Below, one piece after another: positions 22,003-34,875 of a stretch of 64,000 nt of DNA. The translations under genes were made by a program, and so were the position numbers. The stretch spans positions 305,322,512-305,386,511 of the forward strand of contig CM060846.1 in the NCBI GenBank assembly GCA_030762175.1. The letters run 5' to 3'. The DNA is from Metallyticus violacea (Eukaryota > Arthropoda > Insecta > Mantodea > Metallyticidae). Numbering within the stretch: position 1 is the stretch's first letter; each line of letters starts with the position of its first letter. The notes beneath the pieces were generated by a model. That model had not been told where the DNA came from. It did not search any database and saw only the letters and a program-made list of their open reading frames with translations.

Positions 22003-22646
22003 GTGAAACTGCTAAACATTGAAAGTCCCAATAAACATCGATCTGTAGTGTGTATTAAGTTCTTTCCTTTGTAATAAGGAGCGCTCTGAATGTGGTTGGC
22101 CCGTCGATGACAATTTATTAACATTCGACGTAATAAGTAACGGTAAGGTAAACTGTATTGATAGATTTTTCAACTGTTACTTTCATTTCTATAAGATATT
22201 GCTTATGCCACTGTATAATCATTAGAAATTCTTCTATCAATCTTTATACTCGATACGATCTACAATTTACACCACTGACTCTGATAAGATGGACTTAAGT
22301 ATTTTATATTTTACTGATACTTTGGTCGTTTACGGAAGGATAGCTATATATATATTTCATCCAAACTGGTCATTTGTCTACCTGGTAATCAAACCATTTT
22401 AGATTGCACTTGTGATTAAACCTTTTCACATATCCAGAGTATTTTACATTTAGATCGCTTGAGTATCGTGATATGGAATGATGTGGCAATTAATAAAAAC
22501 ATTATTCAGTTTATGTTTTGAAACAAGAGAGCATTCACTTAACGACTTTCCTTAGTCGAGATGAGGGAACAGAAGCTCGTAAGTTCCACTTCGCAACATT
22601 GCGAATTTGAGGAATTCATAGCTAGGACAAGCACATTTTGATGAAA
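22003..22646. other. AT-rich stretch
   Basis: No feature was recognised. Confidence 0.45.
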
Positions 22647-22861
22647 TTTAACTTTCGTTTTTACTACTGTGACATCACAGGCGGTGATGGTGCATGAGTT
22701 GAAATTATGAACTAGGAAAGGACTTTTGGGAATTAAGCGTTCCTGGCCAAATTTAGGGTACCTCCCCGGCATTCGCCAATGAGGATAGTTTTGACGAGAT
22801 TCGAAATGCAGTCTTCCCGGCCAAAGTGAATAACTTAATGACCTTGACCATTCCTGTCGGT
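22647..22861 (-). mobile_element. SINE-1 copy, strongly diverged
   Basis: Plus-strand landmarks are 'tcacaggcgg', 'ggcc-aatttagggtacct', 'ccccggcattcgcc' and a reversed head 'taatgaccttgacca..cctgtcggt'. Several internal deletions mark it as one of the older copies. Confidence 0.72.
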
Positions 22862-23174
22862 AGAAACGGGAATTAATCAGGATATACCACCTTACAAAGT
22901 TGTGGCACTCTTGTCTCTTAAAACAGGTTCACATTTTTATTCCACCAAACTTATGCTTCTGTTCCTGTGTTTGTATAACAAGATTAGATCTTTCAATAAG
23001 GTGATCAAATTTAGAATAAAAATATTTCACAATGATCGGAAATCTTTATAGTGAATAATTAGAGAAATCGGAAAACTTAAAAATATTATATGCAAAACAC
23101 GACGAAAACGCCAAATCTAAAAGTGATAAATTGCGGTTTCATAATAATCTTGCTATTTCCTGGTATTCAGAGAA
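22862..23174. other. AT-rich spacer between two SINE-1 copies
   Basis: Nothing was recognised. Confidence 0.45.
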
Positions 23175-23450
23175 CCGCCACGGGTGGCCGAGGTCATTAA
23201 GGCACGGACTCGTGAGCGGGAGGTCTGGGTTCGAATTCCGCCAGGACCGTCCTCTCAGACTGAGGTTTTTTCCAGGTTTTCCTCAGTCCTCATAAATGGC
23301 AAATGCCAGGGAGGTACCCTAAACTTAGGCCTGGAACGTTTCCTTCCTTAAAAAAATCCTTTCCCAATATATCATTTAATCTCATGTATCATCAGTGTCA
23401 CCGCCTGTGGTACCTTAGTAGTAAAAACAAGTGTTAAACACTAATAAAAA
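23175..23450 (+). mobile_element. SINE-1 copy, full length
   Basis: This copy is close to the apparent consensus. The A-box region TGGCCGAGGTCATTAAGG (23185-23202), B-box GGGTTCGAATTCC (23227-23239), 'aggtaccctaaacttaggcc', 'gtgtcaccgcctgtggtacc' and an A-rich tail are all present. The tail runs into 'aaaaagaacaataaag'. Confidence 0.9.
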
Positions 23451-25163
23451 GAACAATAAAGTATTTCATCTTCCTTAGGATTACTTCCGGATGTGTACTT
23501 TAAACAATATTTAGGCACAGACTGCTTAAAAAATATTTTTTACCATTTGCTAAACATTTGCTGTGCCAAGATATCAATTAGCTGTAAAATGAAGGTTAAG
23601 GGAAACAAAGCGGTAACGATATAACGTAAAAATTGGCTAAATTTTATTATATTCCCCAAATACATAGCAAATCTGGGTGAAGGGTAAACGTGAATGATCA
23701 AACCACAGTCACGGATGCCAAACAAGGCGATGTATCTGTTACCTATGCCAGACTCAGCCAAAATTAGTTCAGTAATTTACATGCAATTTCGATTCTTCCC
23801 TCATGGATGGTCAACAGTTTACAACCTCTAACCAAAGACTTCGTCTTATTGAGCTTGCGACTATGTCTCTAATATAAAGTTGGTCATTGGCTAGTCATTT
23901 TCAGTCACCAAGAATTTTATTGTTTTGAAATATTAGACGTGGTACCCTTTGCGCGACTTCTCAAGGGGCCCTCTTAAAAGCAAATAGTACAATACACTGT
24001 ATAAAAATTTAGCTCCATAAGAACACTAGCCAAATTTAAGGCTTAGTTGGCTTGAATATACTGCATAGATCTGCACCGGCTACGGAAGAAATCGCACGTT
24101 TAAATCATTCTTGCGGTAAATTAACGTGTCCCTCTCCTTTTCTAAATCCGACTGCCAGGTCTCTTAAAATTAGGGGGACTTCAGGCTCTTTTGCGTTCCT
24201 CGTTGATAAATTCATTGCATTCTACATCTGAAATTACTCTTCAGCTAAAATGGGGGGAAAACAATTACCCAAAATATATACTCTAAACCAAAAGAAAACA
24301 ATTTATAATTTAATTGAAGGTAATATAATTTTACGTAAAGCTTCTGTTCCCATAAAATTAATGCTTTGTAGCATGGAATCAAATTTTGTTTCCTATGCAA
24401 AGAATTAAAGCGTATTAAACTTTAAATGAACTACATAGGAAAAAATGAAAGTCCTCTCTGAAATTAAAAAGAACGACTTTCTCAAATGCAATTATGAGCT
24501 TTAAACAAGAGGAAAAATTACCCTGAGAAGGCTTAATAAATACATGATATTAAATTCTGTCAGAAAGTGGAAAGGAAATAAAGACCGGATCGCCTCCCCT
24601 GGATACGTAACTGTGGAAGTGAAAACTAATGTCATCACATTCAAGCGTTTAACTAATTGCCAATCATTATTACAACTTATAAGAACTTCCATTATAAAGG
24701 AAAGTGGATATAATGTGAAAAACTGCGCAACTACTTTATTTGGTCAATTTACTAAATGCTATCAAAATTACACAGCAACCTATTTCTTGTCAGCAACATC
24801 TTACCGAAATATTTGACTACGTTGAAAAGAAAGCTAAAGATAACAGATGCTTAACCAGAAGAAACACAATTTCGGGCATAGTCAGCTCTACCACCCTGAT
24901 ATTCTGAGCAGCATATGTGCACAAGAAGTTGCATATACGACACGGCGAAATCCACCAATATTTTCCAATACCTGGGGTTCTTACCAATATTCTATTTACA
25001 ATTATTACCTATCTACAACTGCAGTCAATTATTTGGCACAGAAATTTCCAAGATAAGAGATGTACGCTGATAGCGTAACACTCTTACCAAACACAAAAAA
25101 AAAAACAGTAATATTTTATTCCAAAGAATGAAGAAAAAAGTTTTGTCGTTCACGCTAGTTTGA
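23451..25163. other. AT-rich non-coding stretch
   Basis: A 90-codon plus frame (24544-24816) and a 69-codon frame (24847-25056) show no domain; they lack neighbours or splice context. Confidence 0.4.
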
Positions 25164-25432
25164 CCGCCACGGGTGAACGAGGTCATTAAGGCGTCGACTC
25201 GTGAGTGGGAGGTCTGGGGTTCAAATCCCGCCAGGACCGAGGTTTTTTTTTTTTCAGTTTTTCATAAGTCCTCTAAATGGCAAATGTCTGGGAGGTACCC
25301 TAAACTTAGGCCTGGAACGATTCCTTCCCTAAAAAAATCCTTTCCCAATATATCATTTTATCTCATATATCATCAGTGTCCACCGTCTGTGTTGCCTCAG
25401 CAGTAAAAACAAGCGGTAAACACCATTAAAAA
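25164..25432 (+). mobile_element. SINE-1 copy, full length
   Basis: The copy has head 'ccgccacgggtgaacgaggt', B-box GGGTTCAAATCCC, a body with 'ggtaccctaaacttaggcc', and tail 'aagcggtaaacaccatt'. A T-run of about ten follows the 'aggaccgagg' segment. Confidence 0.9.
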
Positions 25433-26794
25433 TATGCTATCTTAAGAAATGAAATTTATTTACAAACAAAAATTTCAGAATTAATACTGGACTATACTTA
25501 ACTGTCTTCGGGAAATACACATTTAAAATGAATTATTTTGAGCATCTTACGATCTGACGAACAACATTTGCATACCAAATTTTCTCCATACCGGTACAAT
25601 ATTACACTCACATTTCTGTCATTTAGAATACCGCAACGGTACAAACGCAATTTAAACTTCAGAAATAGAGTTTTAAATTTTAAAAAGTTTAAATCTATTT
25701 TTCTGGATCTTAGAGCGCTAGTGTTGAACAGCAAAAGCTTCAAATAAATATATTATATTATTTTATATATTTTCCAGTGACAAATGTTTAGTTAAATTAT
25801 TATTAACCTTAAGCCAGACAGTCCAATTTGATGGCTGGAAATAGCAGTGTTACACATTCGAGAATCGCTTCGAGCATTTATATATGGATTTTAATGTATT
25901 TGCCAAATCCGTTTCTTAATGTTGCTGTTCACAAAAAACGGAATATTAATAATTTCATAGAAAAATTGTCTGTACTTCAGAAGAATACATTTGTTTCCAA
26001 CATGGAATGAAGGTTTGGTCTTCCAACATTTTCAGCAACACTGTTGACTTTTCTGCTCCAAAGGCAGGTTGATCCAGGGAATGACTCTCCACGTGCAGGG
26101 CAGGCTAAAATGTGAGGTCAAGTACCTTGCTCGGTTTTGTCTTTCAAGCTGTCCCATTGTCTCCTGAAAGACGGCGCTAAACCAACAAACCTGGATATGA
26201 CGTTCTTTGCGTTCAGTTTGGTAGCTGGTTTGCATCATTGGACACATCATAGAATCGCTTCTGTTTCGTTTAATCGATAAAAGTACAATGCACATTTCAC
26301 TTCCTTTTGCATCATTACATTGTACCTTTCTTTTGAACGTTTTGACAATTAGGTCCCGTCGCTCGCTACATGAAATAAATAACGCCAGAGCAACCTTTAG
26401 AATTTTTCGCATTTTAGGAATATTTCGAGCAGTCGATGTTTCTTCAGAAATACCCGGAATCTTCTGTTTAAGTGTTGAAATGGGTGGTTACAGTATCCCA
26501 GTAAGAATAAGTGAGTTGAATGTGCCCGGATTTGCTGCACCTTTCACGTTTTATTATTTTATCCTGAGGTAGGAATTATCAACACAGATAACGTATGATT
26601 TATTTATTTACGTATATACGGCGTACACCTTTTGACAAAAAATGAGTCATTTAAACGTAAAACTCTTCTATGCCTTATTCCAGACAGCGCGCGGTTCACA
26701 AGATATCCAGCAACGCTGTGTAACCACGCAACAGTAGTTGTGTTTATACGAATATGACTTGCACTAAAGACACTGTCTAGGAAGTGTGTTCTGT
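25433..26794. other. Non-coding stretch with two long overlapping frames
   Basis: A 126-codon minus frame (26412-26032) overlaps a 94-codon plus frame (26288-26572). The minus frame has mixed composition (SERRDLIVKTFKRKVQCNDA in its first quarter) but no recognised domain. I treat both as unproven. Confidence 0.35.
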
Positions 26795-26865
26795 CAACTC
26801 TGTGGTAGAGTGTGCAGTGATGCCAAGTTAAGATCGCAGGTTCACTTCCCGGCATGAAACACTTT
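26795..26865 (+). other. tRNA-like sequence (possible SINE head)
   Basis: An A-box-like TCTGTGGTAGAGTGTGCAGT and a B-box-like CAGGTTCACTTCCCGG are spaced as in a tRNA. There is no convincing acceptor stem, so it is read as a tRNA pseudogene or SINE head. Confidence 0.45.
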
Positions 26866-27361
26866 TTCTTATTTTTAGTAAATCTGTATAACATATTATG
26901 ACTAATTAGTTTCATAATATTGTTTCCCATACACAGCAAGCTTTAACGTTAACATATTATGTACATTATAATCTAAATGCTATATGCTACACAGGCATTC
27001 CCTGCAAATTCCCGAAGGACAAAAGATGGCTTACGGGCACAAATTCAAGAAGCCAGGGATGTAGCCTCTCGTCCACACTATGGTACAAATATTATATCAT
27101 CTATGCCCCGAAGATTGAGGACAGTTATACATGCTGAGGGTTCATACACCCGATATTAATTTGAATTTATTTCTGTGTTTTCATTTTAGGAGATTAAATG
27201 TTTCTGTTGATATATTTATTTTGTTATTTGTAAAGAATACGCTAGTTTGTGATTATGATTTTGAGCGCGTATAGGTAATGTCAAAAAACTCAAATGATAA
27301 TTAAAATATAATATTAAGGCTACATAATATTCTATACATACACTTATAAAACGAACAATAA
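26866..27361. other. AT-rich stretch
   Basis: Nothing was recognised; 'acatattatg' occurs twice (about 26890 and 26952). Confidence 0.4.
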
Positions 27362-27425
27362 AAAAAATTGAACCCAGGAGTTTCCGTAGAAAAGCAATGC
27401 CTTCTAAGCAGCTTGGCTACCACTA
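27362..27425 (-). other. tRNA-like sequence (possible SINE head)
   Basis: The minus strand reads TAGTGGTAGCCAAGCTGCTT, then ...CTCCTGGGTTCAATTTTT, an A-box/B-box pair with tRNA-like spacing. The stems are not intact. Confidence 0.4.
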
Positions 27426-29721
27426 CTATATCCAGTTTTCTTTTTCCAGATGCTTATGATTGTGACCATTAAGTTTACAGGTAAAGCGCCCACTGCAGTG
27501 TGCACTCGCTGCATGCGCGTTGTGTACACAGGTTTACGAGCGTCCCGGAAATTCTCCGACCGACACTTTGTGTGTGTGTCAAAACATGTACTAATATCCA
27601 CCTCTATTTTGGAGATTTGATGCACGTGCTGAATAACAATACATAAACTACTGAATGGTAAAACTTTGCGTTCTGAAAAATAAATCTAATGTGACTGGAA
27701 ATTTATTTTGAAAACGATTCCACAAAGCAAGATTTACTGAATTGGCTATTTGCTCATCAGTCCACAAACTCAACAGAATCACCCCAACTCACGTTGAAAG
27801 AACTAGACTAGCAAGTGTTCTCAGTTAACACCAGACCTCTTCGAAAATGAGCCCAGCACGTAGATCGCTAGACATCATAGCGACTAAAAATTCGCACTAA
27901 TGTTCACAAGGTTCATTTAAGAAAAACATTCCCAGGTCGGTAATGATCTGCATTGGTTCCTTTAATCATGGCATCAAGATTCTCCGATTTACAGCTTAGA
28001 CATTTCTTTTTAACTTTTATTTTCCTTGGACTTTTGTAAAACTGAACACACAGCGTAATAGCATCAAAACTATGCCACTCTCTCATTCTGTGATGGCGCA
28101 GGTAACTCCACGAGTTCGAGACACTTGAATAACATGGCCGATTTTAGTGATAGAAGAAATTTCTTTAGACAAAGTTGCTTGGCTTGAAGGGAGGCGTAAT
28201 GTTATATGTTAGTTTTACGTTAATGTCGGCGTCGAATAAATATGAAAGTTAGCTTTGCTATTTTAAATTTTAAATGGATGGTTTGTCTTAAACGTAGCCG
28301 GTCTCGACCACTGATGTACCCACCGACTGATTATTTTTGGTGACGGTGCAACTCCACGTTGCTGTTTATAATTGCACAACATTGAAATTTTCACCCGACT
28401 ACAAAATGCATTATTTTGATATATTGTAGGTTATAATGACAAAACTGAAATCAGTTTTGTGATATTACCTTAACAAAACCGCAAAGATACTCGTTAATTT
28501 ATATTTTCAGGAGGAGGATTTCCTGTAATTCGGCAAATCATGTGCTGTAAACAGCCAACCAAGTTCTTCTTTTTGTAAGGAATGTATTGACGAAAAAATG
28601 TGTGAAAATCTTTAAGTTATAGGATTACTTCTAGGAATGCAGAGTAATTTCACCAAATTTTGTTGCTTTCTGTGTAAGTGGAACAGTCCAAGTAAGGAGA
28701 AACATAAGTTAGAGTGGACAGCAAGGCATGTTTGGTCCCGGGTCAGGAACAAACCATTAATTAAGACAACAGCCACCGATTCACATTAATTTGAGTTCAT
28801 AAAATACTTATAGAGTACGAGTTTCCAGTATTTGGAGGGAAAAAAAAAACATTCCCCTGATTGACTAACGTTAAACTGAAAGAAGGTATTTTTATTGGCA
28901 CTCAAATTCGTAAACAAGATAGCGTTTCATAAACTCTATTAACAGACAACGAGAAACAAGCATGAGTAGGCCCAAGATTTGTGTGCAGTAATTTTCTGGG
29001 GAATGCAAAGGTTAAAAACTACAAAGGAACATTGAGAACATGTTGATGGATATAAAACTTTGAGATACTTTGTCATCATTTCCACTTGCAATTCTTTCCT
29101 TCTAATCTGATTACCGTGAGAAATAAACACGAAGACATTTTTTCATTAGAACGTGCTATCATGTATAAATAATACAAAAGAATAATGCTCACCAAGCGTG
29201 TTAGCTGATTATTGTAAGTAAATAATTAAATATGTTCGTGGTGTGTTTTACGAATAGATTTACTTTAAAAATGCGAGTAAAATTAAGCTTTTTTTCACAT
29301 TGTTGCTTGAAGTAAAAAAAAATATATATTTTATTATTTTTGGATTATTCACATATAATTTATACTAAATGATGTATTTTAACTATGAATTTCATGCATA
29401 CTTAAAGAAATATTTAAATTACACGTATAACAGTGGCAACGCGAAGTAATTAAATATCACAATAGCTATATAAAAAAGTTAAGCAAACTCAGAAGAGACA
29501 TAAAAATAAGTTACAATATATAAATTTAGCAATATCAGACCCTCTCATTCTTTAATGTTAATCATGTTGCTTTTAAACAATAACTGACTAAATACCAACG
29601 TTCTACAATGAGGTAATGCAAAAAATCTTGAATAGCTTAAAGCTTGAAGAGATGTCCTAACGCTAAAGTACCTAGATTCTCACAACTATACAACATGCGC
29701 AGAGTTGATGTATTGATTGTT
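27426..29721. other. Long AT-rich non-coding stretch
   Basis: Only chance frames of up to about 73 codons were seen. No motif or repeat was recognised. Confidence 0.45.
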
Positions 29722-30016
29722 GTTGATTTGATTTAATTATGGACGCTCTTTAACATATCGGGTCATCACCGTCTCATTCAATTCAGGGCGTGAAACGGCC
29801 GACAAATTTTGCTCAGAGACCTCTCTTTCAGGCTTGAGGTTCTTTTATGTGCCATAAATGTACGACACGGGACCCACGGCTTTACTTCCTTTCCGAAGGA
29901 AGTCATACTTAAGATTTTTACGCCCGAAAAAAATCCTTCGACTCTGTCCGGGATTGAACCCGCGATCTTGGGTTTACAAGGCAAGTATGGTTACCACTAC
30001 ACCACCTGTACCGACC
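29722..30016 (-). mobile_element. SINE-2 copy, full length
   Basis: Close to the family consensus: plus-strand 'attcagggcgtgaaacggcc', 'ttgaggttcttttatgtgcc', 'ttccgaaggaagtca', reversed B-box 'gggattgaacccg' and reversed A-box 'ggttaccactacaccacc'. Confidence 0.92.
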
Positions 30017-31440
30017 TTGATGTTTTGAGGTTCTATGGCCTGTCCATTATAAGTTTATAGCGCATATCAATAAAAGTATATGGCGGAAATTGATTCGCGA
30101 AATAGTACTGCTTATTAAATGATTATATGCGGTTATTTGTAAGCCTTTGTATTTCTTTTTGTTACTAATAGCGTCAAGGAATCATTTTATTACTATCATA
30201 AGTTTTGGTTTAAATTTGTGACAAGAAAATGAAATAATAGGAACACAACAGAAAATGAGATCGTAAAAACAACGACCGAGTGTGCAGGCGATAAATTCTA
30301 GAGTAAATAGCAACAAAACGAAGGTACAAAGTGGGAAATGCGGAGTAATATTTTACTATAAATTTACGATGAACAGATAATACAAACATAACGACTGATG
30401 TGATGGCTGCTGAATAAACCTTTAACAGAAAATAAGATGAATTTAAAAATCTTAAGAGATTATATTTATTATTCTCATTTAAGATAAAATTTAATTTTTA
30501 CGCCTAAGGAAAAAAAAAAACTTAATGATGTTGGGGAAAGAACAAGTTTATTTATTCCATACATTATTTTAGGGTTCAAGAAAATGAGATATAAGAGATT
30601 TTATCCCATTATTAGGGAATAGTAAACTTTATTTCTGAAAAAGGATAGTGTAAGACATAGCGATTATGCACTACTAAATTAATGTTCGGAAGAACAGAAA
30701 TTCTTTTTAATGAGAATGTTTAAACCGATCATAACGGAATACTAGTTGACCTCTGGGAACGCAATGCTCTTTTTTTAGCTTACTCTCTATTTACCAAGGT
30801 CTTGCTAACAACTCATTTTCGCGTTAACAGACTGCAGAGCAGTACACAGGGATTAAAATTATTTTCGTTTCCAATGAAAAATCATTTTAATGGTTGAATC
30901 GAGTGAATGATTATTGCATATCACTCAAACCTCTTATAACCGAGTGCTATGTCAGCACAAGTTCATCAAATCAAGCCTAGACGTACGCAAATTCTCTTAT
31001 AATTAGTTGTCGAAACGTAACTTTTGTAATGCATTTCATTTTGCTGAACTTTTTTATAATAAGCTTCCAAGCCCACTTGATATGTATCTTTTTAGCCACA
31101 AATTTCTTCAGAAAAGCAACACTCTTTATTTTCCTGCTCTTGAATACAGGAGCCGCAGCATTTCGGCGTGCTCGCTCGTGTAAGGCCAGGTGGAAAACTC
31201 ATCAGACATTTCCTAGTAACCAGTAGGTCAGTTTGTCCTTGAGAAGAACGAATGCAAGGATGGCGTTGTGACCATCTTGGGGAAAACCGTACAGCAAATT
31301 CCACTTATGAACATACATGTGTAGGAAGCAAAAGCGGCGGTCCAGCAGGAAGGTGCGTACAGATTTGCGTGGGCTGCTCTACGTCATTACGTACAGTCTG
31401 CTTACTAAACGAGCTACATATTATCCCATAGGTATATAAA
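30017..31440. other. AT-rich non-coding stretch
   Basis: Nothing was recognised. Frames near 31.0-31.3 kb overlap on both strands without domains. Confidence 0.45.
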
Positions 31441-31870
31441 CCCTTGCTTTCGTTTCTCTTCCATTCTTTGCCACGGTTTTTCTTTCAGTTACTCCCCTTT
31501 TTATCCTTCTATTTCATTATTTCATTTTCTATCTTTTTCATTTTATACTTTTTATTCTTATTTTGTATTTTTCATGTTCTTCCTTTCTTGCCCTCGTTAC
31601 CTTTTACTTTGATCTGCTTCAATCTCTTCCACTGATTTCGTTCTTTTTTCTTCCTTTTCCCCCACTTTTCATTTATGTTTCAATTTTGCTTTCTTATTTT
31701 TTCCTCTTTCCCGCGGTTCTTTCCCTCTCTTTGTTTCCATTTTGAATCTCATTTTCTCTTCCTATTGTGCTTTCGACTTCATTTTCATTGCTTTTTCTCT
31801 CTGTCTCTTTTCTGCATTTTCTTAATTGTCACTCCCATTTTTTAGTTTACCTACTTTTGCACGCAGTTTT
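31441..31870 (+). repeat. Long polypyrimidine (C/T-rich) tract
   Basis: About 430 bases are almost purely T and C on the plus strand with few interrupting purines. It generates artificial hydrophobic frames (F, L, S and P). Mirror-type homopurine/homopyrimidine tracts of this length can form triplex DNA. Confidence 0.8.
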
Positions 31871-32404
31871 ACTTTTTATGGAAAAATATATTTTCACAAA
31901 TATATGAAGAATGAAGGCAAAAACTTACGAAAGCTGCTACATATGGTGGGAAGCTAAAGCCCATGTAGAAACAATGCAACTTGAAACAAAAGTATTAAAG
32001 TAAGAGCACAAAGTCCAAACACGACAAAATAAATAACATAAAACAAAAAGGAATTGGTTACATTATACATGTGGAATACAAAAAAGTATCTTACTGTCAT
32101 CAGCAACTGACTTACACTTGTAACTAAGCTGATGATCACATGCAGCGGGGACTGGATATTACTGCCTCTGATTTATTCAGCATGCCAAATTAATCAAGTC
32201 TATTTAGCGACATTTTCTCACCTCACACGATGTACTTGTTAGTGCTACCATTCGTTTAAAGAGAGAAAAGAAAAATGGCATAGCGACGTAGGAGGGTCAC
32301 TTATTCACTAGTGTGTTGGTGGAGTAGGTGATATCACATTCACTTCACGTGCAACACACTTTCACTTCCGCAACATTTTTTATTAAAGCGTTGTGGTGCT
32401 TATT
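31871..32404. other. Non-coding stretch
   Basis: Nothing was recognised. Confidence 0.4.
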
Positions 32405-32475
32405 CAAGTTCTACATACGGAGCGTTCGGTTTGAGCCTCCATCGCAGGCTACGTATCAGCAGAGTACTAACCATC
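32405..32475 (-). other. tRNA-like sequence (possible SINE head)
   Basis: The minus strand reads GGAGAGATGGTTAGTACTCT and then GGAGGCTCAAACCGAAC, a plausible A-box/B-box pair. The stem pairing is poor. Confidence 0.4.
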
Positions 32476-33669
32476 TCTCCAGCTTTCGGTGTAAATAAAT
32501 TTTCTTTTGTATATCCGTTGAACACTCAAATTTAACGTTTTATCTCTCTTTTAAAAATCAATTCGATACAAGGTGCATGCGTACTGGGAATATACACAAA
32601 AGAAACACTTCAGGTGTCTCCGCGAGTAGTTATTTAGAGCAGCTGCATACGCTGCGGCCACGTGCTCAATCCTATTTTGGACCCAACTTCCTTCATGAGA
32701 TTTTTATCTTTAGTTTTCCTTTCTCCACGGATATTATCGAGTAGTTTTGGTGCCTCTGGTTTACGGATTCATGCTGTCAACAATTGACACGCTTTGTACA
32801 CAGTTAATTAACGGGAAAGTTGACAAAGAAAAAGTTCACAATAACTTTACAGTAGTTGACAAACCTAGCAATTGAACTTTAAACAAGAGGGCAATGATGG
32901 AACATGCCGGGTTATTCTTGCTTAGTGATCGCTGCAATGAACTCGGAAGCGCGATTCACACAGTAAACATAGTGAATATTTTTGTTTTTAAGGAAGCTTG
33001 TTCAAGAAAGCGTAACTTTCTTTGCATAAACCATTACAAGGGTCCACTCTATCAAAGGTTTATTTCCATCACTAAATAGATTCCGACAGTGTCCTTTGTT
33101 GTTTACTATCTCTTCAGTAAAAGATCTAGAGGATGTGCGGCAGCACCACTCAGTAGCTGCAGGTTTCCTTCTGCTCTACATGATTAATGAAAGTGTGGGT
33201 TGCTCGCAGAACCACTTAAGTTTCAAGAGTTCAAAAGAGGTTTGGCTTAGGAGGAGGCTAATAAATCCCGAGTGCTAAAGAAACAGCGCAAGTCTTCTTC
33301 GGGTATAAACAGACGCGGTTCCTGCAACGATCACTTCTATGAGGCCAACATTCCCATCCTTTCTAAACCTTATCTTCTGGCCCTAAGAAACACACAAGAG
33401 ATCTTTAACTTTATCAGTTTATATATTTACATATACAATTATTTCAATTTTACTAACATGAAAAATGCTAAGAACAATGCAAATATTATTCTAAAATATA
33501 AAAACTAAATGTTATGCAATGAAAGCACTTGCCACATAATTCATTGGCATTCTTAAAGAAAAAACTTTTTACAAGAAAAAGATGGTTAAGTGCGTTAAAA
33601 TAATATTTTATCATAAGAATGCTCTTTATTTCAATTGCGCAACTTCCACTAATAAAACTAAATGGTGTA
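32476..33669. other. AT-rich stretch
   Basis: Short frames near 32.9-33.5 kb show no domain. Confidence 0.4.
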
Positions 33670-33785
33670 ATGTGCTCCCATCCCGAATTCATAAGTGACT
33701 CTATTCCGTCAAGTTTCAAACCAAAAGTATTCTTTAGTCTGTATTAATCTCATAATTATTTATTGGCATTTTCGACACATACACT
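33670..33785 (+). repeat. Direct repeat, unit 1
   Basis: It shares ordered blocks with 33965-34080: 'gaattcataagt', 'aaccaaaa.tattcttta', 'tattaatctca', 'attttcgacacata'. Divergence is substantial. Confidence 0.65.
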
Positions 33786-33964
33786 ATGACTCGGTGAGAT
33801 TGGGGCTCATAAGTAATTAAAATTTGTGTGTACAGTTTAGGCAATACTGACAGAATATACTAAGACAATTTGGTTTATATTGAAGGAATAATCATCCCTG
33901 TTCCACCATGACGCGTATTCCAAAGAAAGGAAAGAGGAAAATTCACTAATAAATATAAACATGT

Positions 33965-34080
33965 GATCCCATTTCCGAATTCATAAGTAACAAGTATTCC
34001 ACATCATTCTAGAACCAAAATAATTCTTTATTCCCTATTAATCTCAAATTAAATATTTGCGATTTTCGAAACACATAATG
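33965..34080 (+). repeat. Direct repeat, unit 2
   Basis: Partner of 33670-33785, about 295 bases downstream. Confidence 0.65.
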
Positions 34081-34282
34081 GGCACCTATATTTACACAGA
34101 ATTGCAGAGAGCTGACGATAGTGTGAAATAAAATAAAAACCGTAAACAATAAAATTCGACATTAAAACGTGCCTAAAGCCCTTGTGACATTCTCAAAAGT
34201 TTACTCACGTATGTGCTGTATAATTTCCTTAACATTACTGAGGTTATGAAGTAGCGGAGCTCCCACACGATTAGCTTTTTTT

Positions 34283-34529
34283 TTTAATGCCCGCTTTTAC
34301 TACTCAGGTATCACAGGCGGCAACACTGGTGATACATGAAATGAAATGATAAATTGGGAGAGGATTTTTTTTTAAGGAAGGAAATGTCCCATACCTAAGT
34401 TTACGGTACCTTCCCGGCATTTGTCATTTATGATTGAGGAAAACCTGGGAAAAATTCAGTCAGGGAGCACGGTCCTGGCCAGAATCGAACCCATACCTCC
34501 CGCTCACGAATCCGCGCCTTTCACGCCAC
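34283..34529 (-). mobile_element. SINE-1 copy, head truncated
   Basis: Plus-strand landmarks are 'aatgcccgcttttactac', 'gataaattgggagagg', 'cctaagtttacggtacct' and 'agaatcgaaccc'. The head ends early after 'cgcgcctttcacgcc', so most of the A-box side is gone. Confidence 0.85.
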
Positions 34530-34734
34530 TAGCTGAGCAAAAGGACAATGCTTAATATCATTACATTGAACAGTATTTAAAATCCATATTAAATAAAGAA
34601 ACAAATTATTACTTCTAATTTTAAATTTCTTGATTAAAATAACTTAACTCTTGCCAAAATATGTTTTACATATTCCACATGAATAATAATGTTTGTAATC
34701 GTTTAACATCCTGCCATCTGCCAAACAGTGTCAT

Positions 34735-34875
34735 AATTTCTAAAGCTACCTGATATTCACCTTTTGAGGGTAAGGAAAACTACGGAAAACTCCTTATCCA
34801 AGCAGCATGACACGACCGGGGATTCAACCCGGGCTTGCTAGCTGCCAAGCAAATGCCCTAATGTCCGCGCCAACA
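34735..34875 (-). mobile_element. tRNA-derived SINE-like sequence, another type
   Basis: The minus strand reads TTGGCGCGGACATTAGGGCA, then CTTGGCAGCTAGCAAGCCCG, then GGTTGAATCCCCGGTCGTG. This is a well-formed A-box/anticodon-arm/B-box order. The body 'ggaaaactacggaaaactcc' (plus strand) follows the head on the minus strand. It differs from SINE-1 and SINE-2. Confidence 0.6.

Noticed and set aside
29778..30060. Frames containing 'GIEPAILGL' and similar on both strands
   Set aside because: They come from the SINE-2 tRNA B-box region and recur in every copy.
31444..31745. Two plus-strand frames reading hydrophobic, membrane-protein-like sequence
   Set aside because: They lie within a polypyrimidine tract; F, L, S and P follow from the base composition.
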